From positions 1,795,796 through 1,859,795 of the forward strand of contig CACRXP010000017.1 of assembly GCA_902702965.1 (NCBI GenBank): 64,000 nt of DNA, written 5' to 3'. Positions within the stretch are counted from its first letter, which is position 1. Each line of letters begins with the position of its first letter. The notes under the pieces are model-generated. The model saw only the letters and a program-made list of their open reading frames with translations, had not been told where the DNA came from and did not search any database. Below are positions 46,095 through 56,904 of this stretch, piece after piece. The translations under genes were made by a program, and so were the position numbers. This stretch comes from Spirometra erinaceieuropaei (taxonomy: Eukaryota > Platyhelminthes > Cestoda > Diphyllobothriidea > Diphyllobothriidae).

Positions 46095-47090
46095 GATCAG
46101 AGACCCTCCAAGTGGGCGTCTAGGTCAACATGGCGGTCAATGCTGTCCGCATTAAAGTGCCAAGCCTCGATCAATTCCTGTGTCTGCTTAGTGTTAGTCA
46201 TGGCGATCACTTCAGTACTGTCCCAGCTGAAACGGTGGTCAAACTCAAGGTCATGTGCAAACACCAGAGAGAGAATGGATCACGTTTGCGGATAGCCAGC
46301 TTGTGTTAATTAAATTGTGTGCCATGTTGTCGACCCATGGGACCGGTAGGATACTGTGAATGACATTATTTTGTTGTTCTTCGGTATGGAATCTTTGACA
46401 GGCGGTAATGCTGAGAGCAGGGGCAGGGGACGGCGGGGGGGTGGTGGCGCCGACTTGTAGGCGATGGAGATGCCTATTCGGTCTAACTGTCGGGCGATCG
46501 TTGTAGCAATCCCTTACGTGTAGGACAAGAAATGGCATTTTTCGCTACACAAATGTTCTATTAGAACTGTGGTCTCGTGGTTGCCTGTAACAACTGACAC
46601 AGTTTTTCACAACACTTCTCGGATATCCGTTGGACTGGAACAATTGATCTTAGTTCGTTCATTTTAAGCATATGCTCGCCGTGACAGCACGCACAGCCGC
46701 ATTGGAAAACTGTTCGAACGCGACTTTCTTTGTAGGGCACATGATACTTGCTCTTACAGATGACGACGGTCTCAACACTAAATTTTTCCATGTGCGCTGA
46801 TTACGACGTCCCTGTCCCTTAGCCTTTGTACTTTTACATCCAGAAACGGGAAGATATCTCGGGCTGCCTTTGCGTGAGTAAACTGTAGGGCTGGGAGAAC
46901 ACCGTTAAGACCCTAGTGCAATTGTTCCACTTCGCAGTCTTTTTGGCAAGGAAAGTTTCATTTGGACAGTGAATCCACATTTTGGTCTGGATGCTTTAAC
47001 AATATACTCTTCTAGTCATTGTTAGACTAATTCGGCCAATAGCCCCGATATCGGTGAGCCTATCGATGCACAGAAAATTCCATTCCTTTT
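46095..47090 (-). pseudogene. Penelope-like retroelement, minus strand, decayed
   Basis: Read on the minus strand from 47090, pieces match the copy at 43.95-45.40 kb in order: GSPISGLLAELV near 47060, RPKMW, IFPFLDVKVQRL near 46850, KESRVRTVFQCGC near 46730, HTEEQQNNVIHS near 46400 and the GIY-YIG tail FAHDLEFDHRFSWDSTEV with HVDLDAHLEGL near 46100. The Y-V-D-D block is lost and the frames shift. At its RT end the copy abuts a plus-strand copy that begins at about 47080, so the two are head to head. Confidence 0.8.
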
Positions 47091-47343
47091 CCTACACGTA
47101 AGGGATTGCTACAACGATCGCCCGAAAGTTAGACCGAATTGGCATCTGCATTGCCTACAAGCCGGCGTCCCCCCTGCTCTCAGCATTACCGCCAGTCAAA
47201 GATTCCATACCGAAGAACAACAAAATAATGTCATTCACAGTATCCTACCGATCACATGGGACCCGATTTAATTAACACAAGCTGGCTATCTGCAAACTTG
47301 ATCCATTCTCTCTGTATCTCTCGTGTTTGCACATGACCTTGAG
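47080..47343 (+). pseudogene. Penelope-like retroelement fragment, plus strand, running into a gap
   Basis: Sequence from TTCCTACACGTAAGGGATTG near 47090 onward repeats, in the opposite direction, the stretch at 46540-46260 of the minus-strand copy. It covers the linker between RT and the endonuclease and part of the GIY-YIG region, with frames shifted. It runs into the N gap at 47344. The two stretches are clearly alike along their whole visible length, with scattered substitutions. Confidence 0.75.
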
Positions 47344-47587
47344 NNNNNNNNNNNNNNNNNNNNNNNNNNNNNNNNNNNNNNNNNNNNNNNNNNNNNNNNN
47401 NNNNNNNNNNNNNNNNNNNNNNNNNNNNNNNNNNNNNNNNNNNNNNNNNNNNNNNNNNNNNNNNNNNNNNNNNNNNNNNNNNNNNNNNNNNNNNNNNNNN
47501 NNNNNNNNNNNNNNNNNNNNNNNNNNNNNNNNNNNNNNNNNNNNNNNNNNNNNNNNNNNNNNNNNNNNNNNNNNNNNNNNNNNNNNN
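47344..47587. other. Assembly gap (244 N)
   Basis: This is a run of 244 N. On its high-coordinate side an ABCC exon is open into it. On its low-coordinate side a plus-strand Penelope-like fragment runs into it. The gap should therefore hold the exon's 3' end and donor plus the far end of the retroelement copy. Open frames that appear to cross it are artefacts. Confidence 0.99.
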
Positions 47588-47718
47588 CAGAGAATGTTCT
47601 CGCGCACGGTTCCACCAAATATCCAAGCGGCCTGGGGCATATAGGCGATGCTCTGTGAGCGACTGGCAGAACCGCTGGATAGCGGCAACTCACCAAGTAT
47701 TGCTTGCAGTAGCGAGGA
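47588..47718 (-). CDS. ABCC4-like: ABCC4-like exporter, NBD1 exon after Walker A (cut by a gap)
   Basis: The exon opens [16 protein letters not shown], completing the Walker A motif of the previous exon, and continues [20 protein letters not shown]. The Q of M-P-Q is the Q-loop glutamine that contacts the magnesium and the membrane domain. W-[IV]-F-x-G-T-[VL]-R-x-N-I-L is a standard ABCC block. The acceptor is CTCCTCAAG. The coding frame is open right up to the N run starting at 47587. Its 3' end and donor are hidden, and about 20 further residues of the family (to the D-L before the signature exon) are expected inside the gap. Confidence 0.88.
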
Positions 47719-49249
47719 CTTGAGGAGGGAGACGCAGACAAGAGAGATTAAATAAGCAAACAACTAAACAGAGCGACACAGAAAGGGATGGTAGGCGCCT
47801 AGTGACTAGCCGCTTTTCCCCGATCCATTGCATGCTTTATCTCTTTCTCAGACTGCGCGCACCATATTCGCCACAATAATTACCGGGTCCGTTTCGCCAG
47901 TCAAACTGCTGGACTTATGGATGCAAATTTAGATACTACGCGTAGTGACTTCCATTTTTTCGTCGTGGTTTCGTCTTCCATAAGGCAAAATAATTAGAGT
48001 TGCGGAAATTCGCGTTGAAGAATTCGAAAGACAATATGGCGAACACTCGTTCGCTTCCGATAAATTCCCTTTAGACCTGTACCTTTTAATTGCTATTGCA
48101 ATGATTAATAAGGAAAGACGGGCAAGTAGTAGCTATTCTGTAGCGGGATTCGGGGGGCGGGGGTGGATGAAGTGAAAAACAAAATAACCGTCAGTGTCCG
48201 GGGGAGGGAGATTGTGGGCACTGGGACGGGTAATTATATGCGGGTGGCTGGCTTGGTGGCTTTGAATCATAGTAACTATGGGGCCCGCACAAGGTCCTTC
48301 TGCGCGTATAGGATTAATTTGTGTAGCCTAATTGCAGCCGCCTCTGGCGTTGCCAACAGACGCTGCCCAAGGGATTTTAGATAGCTTTACTGAACCGCGC
48401 AAATCACTTGGAAGACCCGTCCGGCATTTATACAGTGGTATGTGTCTATCACGTCCGGGAGGATAGAGTCAGTATCGTTCTTTATTTGACCCTTTCCTTA
48501 CCATGCCGGGACGTGCTCTCTTATTCTTTCGGACAAACGCCAGCTCTTGTAACCGAAATATTATGCCCCATAGGAGCAGATGAAGGAGTAAATACAAATG
48601 GAAGTGGTCTGAGCTGGTAGTTTGTCCTTGCCCTCTCCGTATGGGATGGGATTGGTGGAGAAGAGTACACGGGTGTCAGCTGCTGGAAAGGTGTTTAATA
48701 CAGCTTGAGTTAGGCGCCTTCGTAGAAGTTCACTCGGTGCGTCTTCTTGAAACGGGACTCTGATGGAAAGTTTTTCCTTTTATGCTGTCAGTTTCAGGGG
48801 TTTTGGTGGTCCTTCGATCACGTACTTAGCAATGAATTGATCAGGGTACCTGTTCTGGTGGAAGATACTTTAGACAATCTCAATGCTATCACCTGAGCTG
48901 ATACTCCTTAGTCTTTGTCATACGGCGGTCTAAATTACGCTTCACGTTAACGGTACGAAACTCCCATAATTGGTGTATTGTGAGGGTCAAACGCCCACTT
49001 TACATGCTTGTATACCTCAACTCATAAGGCCTATGACGTACTGATGATCGGTACCGACCGTGAAACAGATGTCTGCGCCTGGCCTGTTGCACTCGTGGCG
49101 AGCTGCCTATGTATTATATGTGATAGGTGTCCTATGACACAGCGTTCGTTGTCGCCAGTAGCAAGCTGGCGGGCGGACAGAATGGGATCGAGTGAGAACC
49201 TAACCACAACAGTAAGGGTCAAACGCCCACTTGCCATGCATATATATAA
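47719..49249. other. Intron sequence, unassigned
   Basis: The phrase GGGTCAAACGCCCACTT occurs twice (about 48985 and 49217), so a small local duplication is present. No exon was recognised or is expected here. Confidence 0.5.
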
Positions 49250-49745
49250 TGAGAGGTGGGCGCTCACCGATCAATTACGGAACGTGTTTGTTCCGCTGTG
49301 CCTTGGGGCTCACCCTAGAACCCTTACAGGCAGTCACACAGTGAATAGTGATAGACGTAAATGAGATGGTACCGACAAAGACAAGGGGGGCTGGAATAGT
49401 CATTTCTGGCTTATTAGCCGTCGTCAGCCAGTCATACCCAAGCCCAAAGTGTGGAACACCCGAGGCTCGAACTCATGACTTGTTAGTTAGAAATCCAACG
49501 CCTCTAACCACTGGCCCACGGGCCCGTTGTCCTGTCGGTTGCGATCTGGAATATATAATGGTGGAGGGGGCCTCACCGATCGTTTCTACGGAATTCATTC
49601 GTTCTCTTGTGCATTACGGGCTCTCTCTCTCTCGAGCCCAACCATCGGCCGCACAGCGGCGCATGATATAGGCAGAATGGTATTATCGACAAAGACAAGG
49701 GAGACTGGAATGACCATTTCTGACTTATTGCCGATACGTTTGTCA
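49250..49745 (-). repeat. tRNA-derived SINE, tandem pair (one full, one partial)
   Basis: A first unit runs from GGGCGCTCACCGATCAATTA (49258) through its minus-strand tRNA-like head near 49530-49440. It is followed by the linker TTGTCCTGTCGGTTGCGATC and then a second unit from about 49568 that breaks off near 49745, before its head. The period is about 310 bp. The head keeps A-box-like and B-box-like sequence. This is the clearest tandem case in the window. Confidence 0.75.
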
Positions 49746-50132
49746 TCATGAAGACCTGCCAAAGTAAGTAATTGCATCTGAGTCTGAATAGCGTCATTTC
49801 GGCTACTTAACCTGTAGCCAACAAGTCTCTATGTTGCAAAACGAGCCCCAGCACTGTTCTTGCTGAATCCACTGTCTACAAACGGTCGCTTCTCGGGGAC
49901 CAACGTCATCGAAAGACTTCCTTGGTATTTTCAATGATATGTTTGCAGCGCTTGCAAAAGCAAGAACCTTCAAGCAAAAGACGGAATTAATAAAAGCTGC
50001 GGCATATATACGGCTGCAGAAAGTTAATCGTTGGATTGTCTCTGCACCCTTGGTGGCACATTTCTGCACCAGGGTGGTCCTTGATTAAATTATGTTACGG
50101 TAATTGAAGCGTGACAAAAGCCAAAAACTCAC

Positions 50133-50225
50133 CTTTCCTGAACCGACTGGTCCTACGATGGCGACGAGTTTTGGACCTTCGACTGCCAGGGAGACAGAAC
50201 ACAGGGTCAATGATTTTGATGTATC
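50133..50225 (-). CDS. ABCC4-like: ABCC4-like exporter, NBD1 Walker A exon
   Basis: The exon gives 31 residues: LTLCSVSLAVEGPKLVAIVG and then PVGSGK. The glycine loop GPVGSGK is the Walker A (P-loop) motif that binds ATP phosphates. In ABCC4 the same stretch reads G-P-V-G-A-G-K-S-S-L-L. The intron cuts the motif right after its lysine, and the next exon starts with S-S-L-L, completing it. The acceptor is ATTGTAG|GAT and the donor AAG|GTGAGT, both in phase 0. An alternative acceptor 44 bases further in (CCTGGCAG) has a better pyrimidine tract, but it would remove the first NBD1 strands and break phase with the 52431-52535 exon. Confidence 0.87.
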
Positions 50226-51816
50226 CTACAATGCACATTAGATTATTCAGGAAAAGACAGTGAAGACAGGTGGATGTGAGGAAGATGAAGAAGGAAGGGA
50301 TTACCGACAGGGCGGACATCATACAATAACAGTGACGTACAGCAATCGAGAAGACCAGCGACAGTAAGAAGATCATGCACCAAAAACGCTCTCTTTTAGA
50401 GAGCTGCTATGCCGCTGTCTCTTTAAAAGTGACTATTTTTGACTGCTTAAATCGTTAAGCTATGGCGCTCATAGAACAACGATGTTACTTATTCATAGGC
50501 CAATTTAAAACGTTAACAACCGACAATGGATGTTTATCAGAAAGTGATAAATGGAAGAACGATTAATCGGTGCGATTCTGACACAGGGACTGCCCGAGAA
50601 GACTATACAGAGGTGGTTACTTCTTGGTCTTCCATTCCTCTATGGACGTTCTTGGCACTTAAAGGATCCTCCACCATAGTGACATATGGATCTCAGACGC
50701 GGACCAAATGGCGACAGTTAGACCCCGCTCTCGCGAGTTCTCTGCATGCAAAGGGTGCTGGTTCCTGGACGCACATCCGTACTGTCGCCTCGAGCCAGTC
50801 GGATGACGCATTTCACAGTGAGGTACAGTTCAACGCATTTACAGCCCATGCTTGGAAAATGTGAACGGCTTAAAGTACAACTGTTTTCCAAGTAAGAAAC
50901 TTTCAAAGCTAGTGGTTGAGGGAGGGCGAATGCAAACTCTGCAATGAGATGTAAGGATAAGGGGGGATCTACTAGGTCTCAAAGGCCCGAAGACTGATTT
51001 ATTTCGCGACGGCGGCCTCCAAAGACTGTTCCATTATAAGGACTAATCAACTTTCTAAGCTCACGGAAAACAGATAATCTGCAATTATGGCCTCTAGCCT
51101 TTTTCATCAGTACGCCCGGCTATTGGCTTTCACAGTTTTACGTGCCTGTTATGCGAAGAAATTGGTGGTTCGTTTAACCTAGGCAGCAATGATAGCGCCT
51201 TTTCGATTGAAAAGTCGTTTCGGAAAGTGTAAATAATTATGTCGTTGTTTGGAGCGAGAGATGGTAGTTCGATTTTAAGTTAATCACTGTGTTCCATGTC
51301 ATACAAGTCGACTGAACTCAAAATTGGCTCCGATTTATGTTTTTAGAAGGAAAAGATAGTGGGTTTGATGTAGAAAGTTCAAAAAGCTTTAAACTCTCGA
51401 GATGTGCTAAAAGCCGTGCCTTCGATGTCTAATCATAAATGGTGAACCTTGGCATTCTTTCCGGAAGGCAAGCTTGCAGTGTCTTCTTTAATGAGGTCTT
51501 ACAGTCACGACCATTAAGGTTTAGATAAGGTTACTCTTGCCTGTTCCCTATGGGTGTGAGGATATGGATGCGCATCGCAAACGCAGACGGGGTCAGTTCC
51601 TTGTCGCCTATTCCATATGATGTGACCCTGTCTCGCTATTGACATGTAATGAGTGTTGGAAGAGATGGTGAGTTAGACGCTGCGAATGCCTTCCTAGTTA
51701 TAAGAAGAATCACACCCAAGTCACCCCTCTGTGCGGACAGTCTTGTCCCAGTTGTGTATTAACCATTATCCCACTCCTAGGGTATAATATACGAAACCAG
51801 AAGGCCCATTATCAAA
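50226..51816. other. Intron sequence, unassigned
   Basis: A plus frame of 112 codons at 50526-50864 has no recognised similarity. The neighbouring exons join in phase, so no further exon is needed here. Confidence 0.5.
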
Positions 51817-52215
51817 ATAGCAGTATCGACAAAGACAAGGCAGACTAGAGTGGCCATCTTTGGCTTATTTATCGTCGTCAGCCAGTCATACTCCATCCCG
51901 AAGTGTGGAACACCTGGGAATCGATCTTAGGACCTGTTGGTTAGCAGTCCTGTGCCCTAACCACTGAGCCACGGGCTCATTGTCCTATCGGTTGCGATCG
52001 GGAATATACAATGGTGGAGGGGCGCCCACCGATCGGTCTAAGGGTATGGCTAGCTGACGACAGCTAATAAGCCAAGAATAACCATTCCGGTCTCCCTTAT
52101 ATTTGTCGATAATGCCTATGTTACGCGCAGCTGTGCGGCTGCTGAAGGGGCCCAAGGGAGGGCGCAAGGCACAACGGTACGAGTAAGTTCCGTAGCGCGA
52201 TCAGCGAGCGCCACT
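51817..52215. repeat. tRNA-derived SINE copies in inverted arrangement
   Basis: A minus-oriented copy (51817-52030) has a tRNA-like head near 51985-51900, including CCGTGGCTCAGTGGTTAGGG on the minus strand. At about 52040 the orientation flips, and a plus-oriented body without its head runs to 52215, ending in GATCAGCGAGCGCC, which matches the unit's start sequence in reverse. Confidence 0.7.
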
Positions 52216-52430
52216 TTATCAGACACATTAGAGTCTAGTGGAGTGAGTACAGCTTTGTTAAATGCCATTGTCTCTACCTACTCACTCCGCCTGAGCTCAC
52301 GTATCAGATGGAGATGATTCGACCACCTTTAAACCTAACTCCCACTACTGTTCGATTATTTCAACGCCTCTTGGACTGTATTCAGTAAGAAAGATTCATA
52401 TGAGGCAGGTGGAGGTAATGCGGATCATAC

Positions 52431-52535
52431 CTGGTTCCAGTTCGAACTGACGCCATTGAGACAAATCATCGGATGGGCCGAGTCCACCACCTTTGGCAAA
52501 GTCTCTCCCTCAAGCAGAGGCGTAGAAAGGAAAGC
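52431..52535 (-). CDS. ABCC4-like: ABCC4-like exporter, linker exon before NBD1
   Basis: This 35-residue exon is too short to stand out as an open frame. It reads AFLSTPLLEGETLPK and then ICLNGVSSNWNQ. Placed after the preceding exon it gives RIQ-AFL, as in MRP4 where R-I-Q is followed by T-F-L-L. Its second half gives the first NBD1 strand, V-x-[VL]-x-x-[VF]-[ST]-x-x-W. The acceptor is TTTATTGTCAG and the donor CAG|GTATGA. Both ends are in phase 0 and fit the exons on either side. It was found by searching for the roughly 35 residues missing between the flanking exons, so it rests on joint evidence from length, phase, splice sites and similarity. Confidence 0.85.
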
Positions 52536-53649
52536 CTGACAATAAAGCCGTCAAAAAGAATAATGGCTGTGTGAATTTATTCTTAGCAGCAGTATTGACA
52601 GCAGTAAAGATGTGACCTAGCATGCGTGCATAGCCTTGAGGATAAATCGTGGCCACAAAGACCTTAAATGAACAGGAAATAAAATAAAACAAAAGAAGAG
52701 AAGCGATAGACGGGGTTTATGTGGCTTAGGAATTACGACAACCTACATAAAGGTCAAATAAACCAAAATTTTGTTAGCCTATTACCGACACCTTTTTTAG
52801 TTAAACCCGAAAAAAGACAAGTTAATATGCGATTCAAATACCCACTGGGCATCTGTTTTCCAGCAGTAAAGGTTTCTTAACTAGAATAACACGGCCTGAA
52901 AAGCGATCTGTTCATGCGAAGAGGTTGATCACGGGCGTAGAGGATGAATAACAGAAGTTCGCTTCGGTGGACAACACCGCACCCCTCTTAAAACTGTCCC
53001 TACAGTCGCGGGAATATTTGCCTATTTACCATCTTTTTCTACTGCGTTTTGGCATAGCTGAAAAGCTTAGGATAAAGACACTGTAGTAGTAGGGAGTATC
53101 AGGGCGTGTGAATAGGACTACAAAGAAGGATAGGAAGGAAAACTTGACGCTAATGACGAAGGGGAGGGAAAAGACTTGATATCTTGACGGTAAACGAAAA
53201 CTCGTAACAGCAACGTCGGTGATTATCAGATCCTCACATTAGTATTTGCCCGATAGAGGCTGACACGCACGACAGTGGTGGACATGCGAAGTTTCGAAAA
53301 AGTCAAGTTAACGGGAAACTACCGAATAAAGTCGCAAAAAGTGACGCTGGCTCTGCACAAGTCACTCTTGAAGTTTAAAAAGCCAGGAAAACAGATGGCG
53401 TCAGTCCACATTTTCTGAAACTTTTATTACCTCGGAGGTTCTTCATGCCGTCGTCGTGTTCTTGAAAAGCTGATATCCCACAATTAAGGGATTGACATTC
53501 TGAGTTTAAATGTAAGCTGGCAACTTCCCTCCAGAACCGACTGACACCACGCTTCTATCTCCCTAGTCCCATTGCGATGACCGCTTGAGGACCCTGAAGT
53601 TATGACAGAAGGGGGCTTGCTTTTCGCTTACGTCAAAAAGCGCGGTAGT
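52536..53649. other. Intron sequence, unassigned
   Basis: No repeat or coding signal was recognised. The open frame reaching 52692 on the minus strand extends past the acceptor of the linker exon and is not coding upstream of it. Confidence 0.55.
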
Positions 53650-54408
53650 TTAGATAGTATGACCATTCTAAATTCAAAATTATTTAGGAATTGGGAGACC
53701 TTTTCAAAACCTAAATATACACTTCTTGGGAAACATGCGCAGAATATGCTTTCTTTTACTCGTTTTGTAGAAAATCCTATTGCCATAACATTTTATATCC
53801 CAATAGTGTGTATATTTATGCTTCGAAACTGTTTCCCAATTCCCGAATAATTTTGAGCCTTCGAGGTGCATGCTTTCGGAGTAGGGGAAATCACATATTC
53901 CTCTATGCCTTTGAGAAAATACCATATAGAATTCATAAAATTTTGCAGTGGATGCGGACCGTGTTGTATATTTCATGAGGAGCATTGGCAAACAGACATG
54001 CGCGATGCTGTGCGTATGGACATCACACGGTCTTTAAAATCTTGTAGTCAGAAACTTTTTTAAAACCGAAAGATAACCTTTCTTGGGGTGTAAAATGTGA
54101 AGACAATGGGGTTTTCAAGCACACTAGTAAAAGGAGGAAAATTTTGTGCATGTTTCCCATAAAATATATTTGAATTTATAAGACCAATGTGAAAATTTAT
54201 GCTATTAAGTAGTCATTCTTACCGACAGTGGTTCCTGTCGGAGATCGAAAACAAGTGTATTTAAAAGATGACATCCTGGCAATTCCAAAATACTACAGGA
54301 TTAGGCCGCATGATGGTCAATATTACAACCCTGCCTAAGTTATCCTTCCTAATCTAAAACGCAGTTCAGGATTTCGGTCCACCTTTAATGAGATCGGTCA
54401 CTCATTTT
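53650..54408. mobile_element. Palindromic MITE-like element, family B, truncated
   Basis: The right arm ends TAATGAGATCGGTCACTCATT. Internal blocks such as ATGCTATTAAGTAGTCATTC and CCTGCCTAAGTTATCC match the family. The left arm is missing. The start of the copy is itself a short inverted repeat (53664-53710 against 53805-53860) around ACACTTCTTGGGAAACATGC. Confidence 0.6.
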
Positions 54409-54496
54409 AGATCTCCAACAAACTCTTCGAAGTTCCTTAAGGGCATAGGACCTCCTGTCAGGCCCAAGTGATGATGATGATGACGACGATGAGGAT

Positions 54497-54990
54497 TATG
54501 GCAGTGGGCGCCCACTGATCAGGTTACGGAACATGCTTGTTCCGTTGTGCCTTGGGACTCATACTAGAACCCTCGCAGGCAGTCGCACAGCGACTAATAG
54601 AATGATGTAAATCAGGTGGTACCGACAAAGACAAGAGAGACCGGAATGGCTATTTCTGGCTTATTAGCCGTCATCAGCCAGTTATACCCAATCCCAAGTG
54701 TGGATCACTTGAGATTCGAACCCCCCCCCCGATCTTTGGTCATGGAGTTTGACGCCCTACCGTAACCTGATCGGTGAGCACCCACTGTCATAATTAATAT
54801 TCCCGATCACAACCGACAGGACACCGGGCCCATGGCTCAATGGTAGAGCGTCAAACTCCATGACCAAAGATCCCGGGTTCGAATCTCAAGCGATCCACAC
54901 TTGGGGTTGGGTATGACTGGCTGATGACGGCTAATAAGCCAGAAATGGCCATTCCGGTCTCCCTTGTCTTTGTCGGTACCGCCTGATGAT
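54497..54990. repeat. tRNA-derived SINE, closely matching inverted pair
   Basis: A minus-oriented arm (about 54620-54765) and a plus-oriented arm (about 54838-54980) are near-identical inverted copies including the tRNA-like head. The plus arm begins GGGCCCATGGCTCAATGGTA and carries the B box CCCGGGTTCGAATC. Its anticodon region (GTCAAACTCCATGAC) differs from the other SINE copies, so it may be a separate subfamily. A run of C at 54719-54730 disrupts the minus arm's B box. Confidence 0.75.
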
Positions 54991-55310
54991 GGGGATGTCT
55001 TAACTACTGGAAAATAGACGCCCAAGGGTAAGCCTTAGAGGCAGGAAGGAGCAATAATGCTGCTCTATCAGAAGGTTGGGGGGGGGGGGATGCAGGTCGT
55101 ATACAAGAAAGACAACAGGTCTTGTTCATTCAGCATTGAGCTCAAAACGCCCCCACCACATTTGATGACTGCAAATCAGTAGCTAGGAGAGCCGGCTTAT
55201 TCCTAAACTTCAACCTCAGCGCCAACGACAAACTTCTACTTTTCTCCTCCCACCTTCAAGGCCAGTGCCAGGGCCTGATAGAGCGAACAGGCGAGTTCCA
55301 GGATGCAGTT

Positions 55311-55745
55311 TAGATAACGAAGATGCGATCACTGGAACAAGAAATTTCTTGTCCTGACGTTTCGGATTCTCACTCGCACCCATCACCAGAGACAGTAACA
55401 GATAAGGGTAATGGTGGTACAAGGAGTGCAGTATTTATAGCACGTGGCCGCCTTGAGACCATATGCGCACTCTAATTAACAGCTCTCACCATCACCGCTG
55501 GCGCCGCCAATTAACGACTCGGACGCGGACTGACAAGCCAGCATCGCATCAATTACGGCACCAGCGGTGATTGCGAGAACTGTTATTTACAGTGCGCATA
55601 TGGTCCCACGACAGCCACGTGCTCTAAATACTGCACTCCTTGTGTCATCATTACCCTGATCTGCGACTGTCTCTGATGATGGGTTTGAGTGAGAATCTGA
55701 AACGTCAGGCCAATAAATTCCAGTGATCGCATCTTCGTCTTCTAA
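55311..55745. mobile_element. Palindromic element, family C, full copy
   Basis: Arms of about 190 bp (55315-55505 and 55555-55742) are inverted copies: both read ACGAAGATGCGATCACTGGA at the outside, then CTGACGTTTC, CAGAGACAGT, AGTGCAGTATTTA and ACCATATGCGCACT going inward. About 50 bp lie in the centre. No coding frame is present. Partial copies occur elsewhere in the window. Confidence 0.8.
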
Positions 55746-56124
55746 ATGCTAGGGCCTCTTTGTGTTTCTTTTGGCGAGTGACATGCTTCTTATGACAGGC
55801 TGGGAGGGAAGTCACAGCCGAGGGCGGTTGGTTTACGTCTAGTGGCCGCCAGGTGACATGAGTGCAGAAGGTGTAAGAGACTTTAACCCCGTGCATAAGC
55901 CCTTGAAAATACGGTACGCATTTTCTGAAAGAGCTTGAAAAACGATTTTTAGAGATGGTCTCTGCTGAACAAGGCGAGTCAGTAAACAAAGACGAGCTAT
56001 TTCATATTGTTGTCCGCGGTCATAACTCCAAAGTTTTCATTGCCGATGCGTCGGCCCAAGTAAATACGTTTGTTAATTAAGGGGTGGAAAATCATGAGAT
56101 GAAACGGAACTGCTCTTGGTAGGA

Positions 56125-56290
56125 GAGTGCTCACCGATCGCGATACGGAAATCACTCGTCCCGTTTGTGCCTTGCGGCTCTCTCTCGAGCCCCGACAACA
56201 GCTGCACAGCAGAATAGCATTACAGACAAACACAAGGGAGACTGAAACGGCCATTTCTGGCTTATTAACCGTCGTCAGCCTTGTCCAAAG
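56125..56290 (-). repeat. tRNA-derived SINE fragment lacking the head
   Basis: It carries GTGCTCACCGATCGCGATAC, the GGCTCTCTCTCGAGCCC block and the TTTCTGGCTTATTAACCGTC block, then stops before the tRNA-like head. Confidence 0.7.
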
Positions 56291-56439
56291 CCTGAGTGCT
56301 CTGCATTGAAAAGGTAAGCCCCGTGGGGTTACGCCGTCTGGAAGACGTCTGCCAACTTACGGGACAACGACAAGGCTACAAAGACTCACATAAAGTCGAG
56401 TGTGAAGTGGCTTGCTCTTTACCTTTCAAAGGGCCAATT

Positions 56440-56640
56440 CGACCACCTCTACAGGAATCAGTGTAGACAGCAGTCGAAAGCATTTGCCGAATTGGTCTGT
56501 TCGACCGTCGCGAACGGCAATGTCCACCGGTTGCCCTCGACCTGGTGGACGCAGAGACGATGACTTGCGCGTGCATTAATTTGCAGTGATGGTGGATTTG
56601 TGAAGCATCTACCGAGCATTAACCACTCTCACCCACCTGA
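56440..56640 (-). repeat. Dispersed repeat E, minus strand, partial
   Basis: The minus strand gives GAGAGTGGTTAATGCTCGGT, GCGCAAGTCATCGTCTCTGC and GGTGGACATTGCCGTTCGCG, matching the 3' half of the copy at 1.5-1.8 kb. Confidence 0.55.
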
Positions 56641-56689
56641 GCCCAATGCCAACACAGAGCCAAAAACGCCAGGGGGGATAGGACGTAGT

Positions 56690-56780
56690 GGCCTACAGAG
56701 CTCAATAGCCCGTCTACGCGTGCCGCACATGAGCTGGTCCCCGCGCACTACGCCAGGATTTCAGAAGAGGGAGCTACTTG
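56690..56780 (+). repeat. Dispersed repeat D, 3' part
   Basis: CCGTCTACGCGTGCCGCACA and GCGCACTACGCCAGGATTTC match the downstream part of repeat D. Confidence 0.5.
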
Positions 56781-56904
56781 GATCCCATACGCACGAGGGT
56801 GACAGAGGGCCACATATATGCGGTACGCCTCAAGTGGAGGGTCTAGTTCACATCGGAGACTGATTTATTTTGAGATTGTTTTCGATTACGTATAAGTCCA
56901 TGGT

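Noticed and set aside
47252..47763. Frames of 105-163 codons spanning the 47 kb gap
   Set aside because: They cross 244 N. Only the minus frame above 47588 codes, for an ABCC exon, and it does not read on into the Penelope sequence below the gap.
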